Assembly: GCA_023457175.1 (NCBI GenBank)
Contig: JAEWMM010000120.1
Location: forward strand, 1 to 10,284
DNA: 10,284 nt
Source of the DNA: Bacillota bacterium
GTDB taxonomy: Bacteria; Bacillota; Clostridia; Oscillospirales; Ruminococcaceae
Direction: 5' to 3'
Below are positions 6,444 through 10,284 of the stretch, one piece after another (the first letter of the stretch is position 1; the number at the start of each line of letters is the position of its first letter). Below the pieces are notes generated by a model that saw nothing but the letters and a program-made list of their open reading frames with translations, was not told the origin of the DNA and ran no database searches. The translations under genes were made by a program, and so were the position numbers.

Positions 6444-6688
6444 TGAACACAACGTTCATAGAGGGACTGTGGGTGACGCTTGCCGCGTGCGTAGGCGTTT
6501 TTATGATAGGCGCGGCTGTCGAGGGCTATCTGTTTGCCCGGATTAATATTGTATTTCGCGTCATGCTGTTTGCGGGGGCGCTGCTGCTGATCGACAGCGG
6601 ACTTTGGACTGATATTGGCGGCTTTGTGATACTGGTGCTTGTTGTGGCATGGCAATATGGCTTGGCACGACGCCGGGCGGTTGTATAA
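6443..6688 (+). CDS. Detached C-terminal end of the TRAP permease (frameshifted part)
   Basis: This 81-residue ORF looks like the missing tail of the preceding fused TRAP permease and not like an independent gene. It has two or three hydrophobic stretches: LWVTLAACVGVFMIGAAVEGYL, then VMLFAGALLLIDSGLWTDIGG, then FVILVLVVAWQYGLA. Its EGYL and LLFAGALLLI-GL patterns match the end of fused DctM chains. The ATG at 6443 overlaps the upstream stop as TGATG, so termination-reinitiation could still make it as a separate peptide, although no ribosome binding site precedes it. An upstream in-frame extension from 6425 encodes SPQLLLM, the expected joining sequence. If the transporter works, it must do so either as two chains or because the frameshift is a sequence error. 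Confidence 0.8.
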   Translation: MNTTFIEGLWVTLAACVGVFMIGAAVEGYLFARINIVFRVMLFAGALLLIDSGLWTDIGGFVILVLVVAWQYGLARRRAVV

Positions 6689-6934
6689 AAGGCGGGCTTA
6701 AGGCGCTGGCGAGAAGGCCTTGAGGTGCTGTATGGCGCAGGCTGCCGGCGGTGTGACAATGTATTGGCCCGCGTTAAGGGATAGATGTAAGGGCGGTAAT
6801 TAGCTTTGTAACCGCTTCAAACAATATAAATCCTACTGTGCAGGCACTGTGTATTTTGCTGATGCCCTTAGACTGCGGATGCTGTTATGCGGCCCAACTC
6901 AAAATTACTAAAATGCAAATGTGATTTTAGCACG
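6689..6934. other. Gene-free gap between the TRAP operon and the tRNA terminator
   Basis: No convincing gene is seen. An 8-bp hairpin (CTTAAGGC 6697-6704 with GCCTTGAG 6717-6724, one G-T pair) follows the permease end but has no T-run. A weaker GCGGT (6793-6797)/ACCGC (6811-6815) pair lies further on. Neither is a clear terminator; the operon may rely on the bidirectional terminator at 6935-6964. Confidence 0.4.
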
Positions 6935-6964
6935 AAAAAAGGCACTCCGTTCGGAGTGCCTTTT
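6935..6964 (-). terminator. Bidirectional terminator, originally behind tRNA-Lys
   Basis: GGCACTCC (6941-6948), loop GTTC, GGAGTGCC (6953-6960) is flanked by six A on the left and four T on the right, so it can work in both directions. On the minus strand it begins directly after the tRNA CCA end and has a six-T run, the usual arrangement of a tRNA terminator. On the plus strand it can end read-through from the TRAP operon. Confidence 0.9.
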
Positions 6965-7008
6965 GGTGAGCCACCGGGGATTCGAACCCCGGACCCTTTG
7001 ATTAAAAG
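6964..7008 (-). other. Attachment site: 3' half of a tRNA-Lys(UUU) gene
   Basis: On the minus strand the bases read as a tRNA from the anticodon loop to the end: loop CTTTTAA with anticodon TTT (7002-7008), anticodon stem 3' strand TCAAA, a five-base variable region, T arm CGGGG-TTCGAAT-CCCCG (6975-6991), acceptor strand GTGGCTC, A, and encoded CCA (6964-6966). Beyond 7008 the pairing partner TTTGA is absent (AATAT instead), and no D arm follows. The integrase gene takes its place. This is what is left at the host-side junction when an element inserts in the 3' part of a tRNA gene and restores the tRNA at its other end. The intact tRNA-Lys should lie beyond the right edge of the window. Confidence 0.88.
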
Positions 7009-7901
7009 ATATTCCTCACTTCTCTAAAGCTACTTTCTAGGTATGATTTTGACAAATGATAATATTGCCGTTTGGTAAAAGCAGCATCAGAATGCCCCAC
7101 TATTTCTTTGACCACATAATCAGGTAGATTGTTCTCAAATAAAGCTGTAATGTAATTGTGCCTGAACATATGAGAGGTAATGTTCTCAATAGGTTCATCA
7201 GGATAGGCAGCTTTGAGGTCGGTCAACCACCGCTTATGCATTTTTTTAAATGATGTATGTGTATGTAGTTTCCCGGTAGTTTTTTGTGTAAAAATGTAAT
7301 TTCCAGAACAACCTTTACTTTCAATTAGAATATTTAAGAGTTTATCCGGAACAGGAACAATTCTAAAACCGTTTTCTGTTTTGGGTTCTTTTATTATCGG
7401 AATATTCTTTTTGAAAGCAATTGCTTTGCATATTCTCATAACTTTCTTATCAAAATCAATATCTTGCCATTGCAAGGCTAACGCTTCACCACGCCTGATA
7501 CCAGTATAAAAGAGTGTGAGGAAGTAAAGCTGATATTCATGGTTGAATTTCAGAATTTTCTCAATTGAAGTTGCTGAAATTGCATTGCGCCGGTTGTATT
7601 TTAAACCGCTTGGTAAGGTAAGCAGTAATGATGGATTCTTTTCTATATATTCCTGAATTAGTGCGTGACGATATATTTGAGTGATAACAACTTTCAATTT
7701 ATGCAATTGGCTTTTTGAATACCCTTCCGCATGTTTATCATTAATAACCTTTTGAAGGTTAGCATATTTTATTTCTTCAAATTTCAAACCGTGTATAGAG
7801 CTTAACAGATTAATGCAGCATCTATAATTAACCTGAGTAGAATACGCTATCGCCCCCTTATGTGTTTCAAACCATTCTTGTGCCACTTCTGAAAATGTCA
7901 T
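7002..7901 (-). CDS. Tyrosine recombinase integrase
   Basis: This 299-residue site-specific recombinase would insert and excise the element at tRNA-Lys. The N-terminal core-binding SAM-like domain (about 1-95) is followed by the catalytic domain. The catalytic set is complete: Arg136 in TGIRRGE, Lys174 in EPKTENGFR, His244 and Arg247 in HMFRH, His270 in GHSD, and nucleophile Tyr280 in QYYHL. It lacks the extra arm-binding domain found at the start of Tn916-type integrases, so it is a short form. The ATG has GAAGGAGA (7908-7915) 6 nt upstream. The last codons run into the attachment core: its TAA stop is made of anticodon-loop bases of the tRNA. Base composition is much more AT-rich than the host genes, as expected of an acquired gene. 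No excisionase gene is visible next to it. Confidence 0.95.
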   Translation of the reverse strand: MTFSEVAQEWFETHKGAIAYSTQVNYRCCINLLSSIHGLKFEEIKYANLQKVINDKHAEGYSKSQLHKLKVVITQIYRHALIQEYIEKNPSLLLTLPSGLKYNRRNAISATSIEKILKFNHEYQLYFLTLFYTGIRRGEALALQWQDIDFDKKVMRICKAIAFKKNIPIIKEPKTENGFRIVPVPDKLLNILIESKGCSGNYIFTQKTTGKLHTHTSFKKMHKRWLTDLKAAYPDEPIENITSHMFRHNYITALFENNLPDYVVKEIVGHSDAAFTKRQYYHLSKSYLESSFREVRNIF

Positions 7902-7918
7902 GATGTGTCTCCTTCAAG

Positions 7919-7948
7919 TGTAAAAAGTGTGTAAGACTACATTTTACA
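7919..7948. promoter_or_regulatory. Inverted repeat in the divergent integrase/spoVG-like promoter region
   Basis: TGTAAAA (7919-7925) and TTTTACA (7942-7948) form a 7-bp inverted repeat with a 16-bp spacer, in the 75-bp gap between the two divergent genes. Both promoters must lie here or overlap the genes, but I see no pair of -35/-10 boxes good enough to call. A regulator binding the repeat could control both directions. Confidence 0.35.
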
Positions 7949-7976
7949 ACATTCGACAAAATTGGAGAATAAACCA

Positions 7977-8237
7977 ATGAAAATTGAAGTATTCAAACTT
8001 GCTGTTTTTAATAATCCGACTATAAAGGCTAATGCCTCCATCACGATCGAGGACGCCATAGCCATAAATGATATAATACTGAAACAAACAGAGAACGGTA
8101 TATATTTCTTAAAATTTCCCACAAAAGAAAAACAGGGTGAACGGTGTAATATCGTTCACCCTGTTTCGTTACAGGCCAGAAATCAGATACTGAGCGCTAT
8201 ACTTGCAGCTTATCAAAAAGCGCTGCAAGAAACATAA
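7977..8237 (+). CDS. SpoVG-family protein
   Basis: This 86-residue protein is of the SpoVG family, small site-specific DNA- and RNA-binding regulators. The whole length matches: the N-terminal strand KIEVFKLAVFNN, ASITIEDAIAINDIILKQ (the family's ASITLD-like core), GIYFLKFPTK (the GLFVAMPSK counterpart), CNIVHPVS (the DITHPI motif) and a C-terminal helix from ARNQILSAILAAYQKAL. I chose ATG 7977 because GGAG (7964-7967) lies 9 nt upstream; the TTG at 7962 would overlap that site. It is transcribed away from the integrase and sits 32 nt before parA, likely in one operon. A perfect 14-bp hairpin lies in codons 52-64. As an element-borne copy it probably regulates element genes and is not the chromosomal spoVG; that role is inferred. 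Confidence 0.85.
   Translation: MKIEVFKLAVFNNPTIKANASITIEDAIAINDIILKQTENGIYFLKFPTKEKQGERCNIVHPVSLQARNQILSAILAAYQKALQET
8130..8166 (+). terminator. Perfect 14-bp hairpin inside the spoVG-like gene (terminator/attenuator-like)
   Basis: AAACAGGGTGAACG (8130-8143) pairs without mismatch with CGTTCACCCTGTTT (8153-8166) around a 9-nt loop. It is preceded by an A-rich stretch and followed by CGTT, giving TTTCGTT in place of a clean T-run. It resembles an intrinsic terminator but lies wholly in the open reading frame, 104 nt before parA. Ribosomes on the gene would open it, so premature termination or lower parAB expression when translation stalls is conceivable. Function is inferred. Confidence 0.5.
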
Positions 8238-8269
8238 ATACTGCTATAAAGAACAACGGAGGAAAGAAC

Positions 8270-9043
8270 ATGAAAACAATTGCAGTAATCAATATCAAAG
8301 GCGGCGTCGGGAAAACCATTTCGGCCGTCAACATCGGAGCCATCCTCAACGCTCATGGCAAACGGGTGCTGCTGGTGGATTTAGACGCCCAGTCCAACGC
8401 CACGCAGCTGCTTAATTGCTACGGCAAGGGCGGCAACTCCATTTCAGAAGCTTTCTTAGAAAAGGATTTTCAGACATCCGGCGCGATACTCAAAACCGAC
8501 TATGAAAATTTGGACGTGCTGCCTTCCAGTATCAATTTTGCCTTTGCTGAAAGCAAAATTATTGTGGATACCACCCGGCAGCAGCAAACCCGGCTGAAAA
8601 AGGCGCTGAAACAGGTCGATACCGAATATGATTACTGCCTACTGGATTGCCCCCCGAATATCGGCGTTATTACTATCAACGCCCTGACCGCCGCAGATTA
8701 TGCCATTGTTCCTATCAAGATTGACCAGTTCGCCCTTGACGGCCTGGACTACCTGATCAGCGCCGTTATGGAAATAAAAGAGGAATTCAACGAGGATTTA
8801 AAATTCCTTGGCTGCTTCGTCACGATGGACAACCTGACCAGCGTAAACAAAGAAATAAAAAAAGTCATGTATCAGCAGCCCATTCTAAAAATGTTTGAAA
8901 CCAGCATCAAGCAAAACACTAGGGTGCCGGAAAGCACCTTTGCACAGGCCCCGGTAGTCTTTACAGCGCCGAAGTCGGCCGCTAGCGTCAACTATACGAC
9001 ACTGACGCAGGAGCTGGTACAGCGCATGGAGGGGGTACAGTAA
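8270..9043 (+). CDS. parA: ParA-family partition ATPase
   Basis: This 257-residue protein is a Walker-type ATPase of the ParA/Soj family, which moves DNA by ATP-dependent binding to the nucleoid together with ParB. It has the deviant Walker A KGGVGKT (10-16, signature Lys10 and Lys15), the Walker A' region VDLDAQSNAT (36-45) and Walker B CLLDCPP (123-129). No N-terminal helix-turn-helix extension is present, so it does not resemble the autoregulatory type Ia ParA of plasmids such as P1. GGAGG (8258-8262) lies 7 nt before the ATG. Its stop overlaps the parB start by one base (TAATG), so the pair is translationally coupled. It probably maintains the element during an extrachromosomal stage; ParA relatives in conjugative elements may also aid transfer. 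Confidence 0.93.
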   Translation: MKTIAVINIKGGVGKTISAVNIGAILNAHGKRVLLVDLDAQSNATQLLNCYGKGGNSISEAFLEKDFQTSGAILKTDYENLDVLPSSINFAFAESKIIVDTTRQQQTRLKKALKQVDTEYDYCLLDCPPNIGVITINALTAADYAIVPIKIDQFALDGLDYLISAVMEIKEEFNEDLKFLGCFVTMDNLTSVNKEIKKVMYQQPILKMFETSIKQNTRVPESTFAQAPVVFTAPKSAASVNYTTLTQELVQRMEGVQ

Positions 9044-9825
9044 TGGCATTTACGGTGAATAACAAGATGCTGGGCAATATCGGTAAGGTTGCCGACAACG
9101 CCAGCAAGCTTGAAGCCAGCGAAGAATTTCGCCTGGACTATATTCCACTGAACAAAATATACCGCAGCGCGAAAAATTTCTTCGGCCTTCGGGAAATTGA
9201 GGACTTGGCCGACAGCATCGCGCAAAACGGCCTGCAGCATAACATTGTCGTCCGGAAGCTGGACAACGGGGAATATGAGCTGATCAGCGGGGAGCGCCGT
9301 TTCTGTGCATTTCAGCTGCTGCGTGACCGGTACGGCGACAAATACAAGCTAATCCCGGCCAAGATCAGCAAAGCTGATGATGTGGATGCTGAAATCAGCC
9401 TGATTCACGCCAATACCGACGTTCGCCAGCTGACGCCTGCCGCGCAGCTGCAGAGCGTAGAGCGCCTAAAGGCGCTGTATGAGATTAAAAGGCAGCGCGG
9501 CGAAAAGATCAGCGGCAGGCTGCGGGAGCGTCTGGCAGCTGATTTAAGGCTGTCTGTCGGGCAGGTGGGAAACCTTGAAAACATTTCTGCCAACCTGGAC
9601 GATGAAATCAAGGCACGGTTCATGGCCGGTGAAATCAGTATTCCGCAGGCGGTTGACCTTATAAGAAAAGAGCCGGTGACAGAAATGGTACCGCCCAAGC
9701 CGAAAGATTTTGTACGGTATAAATTCCCCGCCGCTGCTATTGAGCAGTATTTTTCAGGCATGAGCAAAAAGGAAATTGAACAGCAGCTGAACGACATTCT
9801 ACAGCGGCATTTTGAAAGCCGGTGA
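9043..9825 (+). CDS. parB: ParB/Spo0J-family partition protein
   Basis: This 260-residue protein has the ParB N-terminal nuclease-like/CTPase domain (about 31-130): LDYIPLNKIY, IEDLADSIAQNGLQHNIVVR, the signature GERR (83-86) and HANTDVRQLTPAAQ, the element-type version of the ENLQR box. A helix-turn-helix DNA-binding region follows (about 158-208, LRERLAADLRLSVGQVGNLE to ISIPQAVDLI). The C-terminal tail is short and charged, with a likely helix (SKKEIEQQLNDILQRHF) that may dimerise. It overlaps parA by one base and ends just before a small ORF. ParB should bind a centromere site; the GGACGC-rich repeats about 300 bp downstream are the natural candidate. Family is certain; the target site is inferred. 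Confidence 0.92.
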   Translation: MAFTVNNKMLGNIGKVADNASKLEASEEFRLDYIPLNKIYRSAKNFFGLREIEDLADSIAQNGLQHNIVVRKLDNGEYELISGERRFCAFQLLRDRYGDKYKLIPAKISKADDVDAEISLIHANTDVRQLTPAAQLQSVERLKALYEIKRQRGEKISGRLRERLAADLRLSVGQVGNLENISANLDDEIKARFMAGEISIPQAVDLIRKEPVTEMVPPKPKDFVRYKFPAAAIEQYFSGMSKKEIEQQLNDILQRHFESR

Positions 9826-9840
9826 CAGGAATGGCACCGA
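9822..9840 (+). repeat. 19-bp direct repeat, copy 1
   Basis: GTGACAGGAATGGCACCGA overlaps the parB stop and matches 17 of 19 bases with 10079-10097 (GTGACAAAAATGGCACCGA). The two copies bracket the small ORF between them, with each copy at the end of the preceding gene. Confidence 0.75.
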
Positions 9841-9857
9841 CAGAAAGGACAGGCTTC

Positions 9858-10076
9858 ATGAATAATCAAGATAAAGCTGCTTCACTCGAAGCACTGAAAG
9901 ACCTGCTATCCGAGCAGTGGAGCAACAACGCTTGCTTGGGCTACCTGCTTTCCGCTTTGGAGGACTTAGGCTATTCGGGTAAAGCCATACAGGACATCGT
10001 ACTTACTACCCAATCGGAATTTAACAGTATGACAACTAAGGAAGCAGCAGACTATTATTGCCGCAGCCGATATTAA
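9858..10076 (+). CDS. Small hypothetical protein downstream of parB
   Basis: I do not recognise a named family. The 72-residue product is soluble and probably helical. It has an acidic N-terminal helix (SLEALKDLLSEQW), then NNACLGYLLSALEDLGYSGKAIQDIV, then a tail MTTKEAADYYCRSRY. Starts at GTG 9822 and ATG 9831 are possible, but ATG 9858 is preferred because AAAGGA (9844-9849) lies 8 nt upstream and the family-like helix begins there. It follows parB by 32 nt and is likely in the same operon. Two copies of a 19-bp repeat bracket it. The position suggests an accessory role in partition or element regulation, but nothing in the sequence proves it. Confidence 0.65.
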   Translation: MNNQDKAASLEALKDLLSEQWSNNACLGYLLSALEDLGYSGKAIQDIVLTTQSEFNSMTTKEAADYYCRSRY

Positions 10077-10078
10077 TC

Positions 10079-10097
10079 GTGACAAAAATGGCACCGA
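10079..10097 (+). repeat. 19-bp direct repeat, copy 2
   Basis: GTGACAAAAATGGCACCGA is the partner of 9822-9840 and starts 2 nt after the stop of the small ORF. The distance between copies is 257 bp. Confidence 0.75.
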
Positions 10098-10137
10098 TTA
10101 TAGTTCCGGTAACAAGCGTCCTGTTTTTGGCTGTAAA

Positions 10138-10157
10138 TCGCGTCCGCAAAAGCGTCT
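10138..10157 (-). repeat. GGACGC unit, inverted copy
   Basis: Read on the minus strand this is AGACGCTTTTGCGGACGCGA, matching the unit at 10244-10263 in 16 of 20 positions. It faces the two direct copies; GCGTCCG here and CGGACGC at 10164-10170 form a 7-bp inverted repeat. Confidence 0.6.
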
Positions 10158-10164
10158 AAATTTC

Positions 10165-10184
10165 GGACGCAATTGTGGGCGCGA
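10165..10184 (+). repeat. GGACGC unit, direct copy 1
   Basis: GGACGCAATTGTGGGCGCGA matches the unit at 10244-10263 in 18 of 20 positions. Each unit consists of two GGACGCGA-like half-sites 12 bp apart, close to one helix turn. Confidence 0.75.
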
Positions 10185-10243
10185 CTAAGGGCACAGAACC
10201 TTCAAATTTCCTCATGATAAAGCCAATATTCCGTTGCTGATAT

Positions 10244-10263
10244 GGACGCGATTGTGGACGCGA
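10244..10263 (+). repeat. GGACGC unit, direct copy 2 (best form)
   Basis: GGACGCGATTGTGGACGCGA holds two exact GGACGCGA half-sites (10244-10251 and 10256-10263). A lone GCGTCC also occurs at 10116-10121. The 10077-10284 stretch holds no gene that I can support, so it is probably a protein-binding region: parS-like centromere, origin iterons or an operator. Confidence 0.75.
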
Positions 10264-10284
10264 GTTTTATAATTTTGCATCCAT

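Larger units (their letters stand above)
7008..10284. mobile_element. Integrative element (ICE/IME or plasmid-like prophage), left end; continues past the window
   Basis: The element begins at the tRNA-Lys attachment core and holds an integrase reading toward the junction, then a divergent block spoVG-like, parA, parB, a small ORF and a repeat region. ParAB with an integrase at a tRNA gene is common in Firmicute conjugative and plasmid-like elements. No relaxase, coupling protein, phage capsid or terminase is present in this window, so the class cannot be fixed. The integrase and SpoVG region is AT-rich, while parAB is nearer to host composition, hinting at a mosaic origin. Confidence 0.8.

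Noticed and set aside
6964..7080. An intact tRNA-Lys gene
   Set aside because: The anticodon stem 5' strand, D arm and acceptor 5' strand are absent beyond 7008; integrase codons occupy that space.
7962..7976. TTG 7962 as start of the SpoVG-like protein
   Set aside because: It overlaps the GGAG that serves the ATG at 7977, and family members begin with the strand that follows that ATG.
10138..10263. A CRISPR array
   Set aside because: Only three imperfect 20-bp units, one of them inverted, with irregular spacing and no cas genes.

Overview
The window looks like a fairly GC-rich Firmicute of the class Clostridia. The evidence is a ymdB end, the yloU-fakA pair typical of Firmicutes, strong AGGAGG-type ribosome binding sites, a SpoVG-family protein, and a tRNA-Lys fragment with a GAGCCA/TGGCTC-type acceptor. 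Genus cannot be read from the sequence.

Host part, about 1-6964. The 3' end of a YmdB-type phosphodiesterase gene is followed by a 221-bp gap, then an Asp23/Gls24-family gene (yloU type) and a fakA-type fatty acid kinase gene closed by a strong terminator near 2652-2694. A strikingly AT-rich intergenic stretch (about 2700-3112) carries a Fur-box-like site, a near-consensus promoter and a strongly structured 5' leader. These precede a TRAP-TAXI transporter operon: binding lipoprotein, DUF1850 protein and fused 4TM/12TM permease. The permease frame is broken near its end. A -1 shift at about 6425 would join it to the overlapping 3' ORF that encodes its last membrane segments. A perfect 13-bp cUUCGg hairpin sits just after the binding-protein gene, inside the DUF1850 coding start.

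Element part, from about 7008 to the right edge. The 3' half of a tRNA-Lys(UUU) gene (minus strand, 6964-7008) with its own terminator marks an attachment-site junction. The tRNA 5' half is replaced by a tyrosine integrase gene whose stop codon lies in the tRNA anticodon loop. Divergent from it run a SpoVG-family gene (with a perfect 14-bp hairpin inside its coding sequence), parA, parB, a small unrecognised ORF, and a block holding three copies of a 20-bp GGACGC-rich unit that may be the partition site or an origin. The layout suggests an integrative element (ICE, IME or plasmid-like prophage) with its own partition module. No relaxase, type IV secretion or phage structural gene is inside the window, so the class stays open.

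How the parts work together: FakA phosphorylates exogenous fatty acids for phospholipid synthesis. The TAXI protein would hand an unknown organic acid to the fused permease. Integrase, SpoVG-like protein and ParAB would serve insertion, regulation and maintenance of the element.
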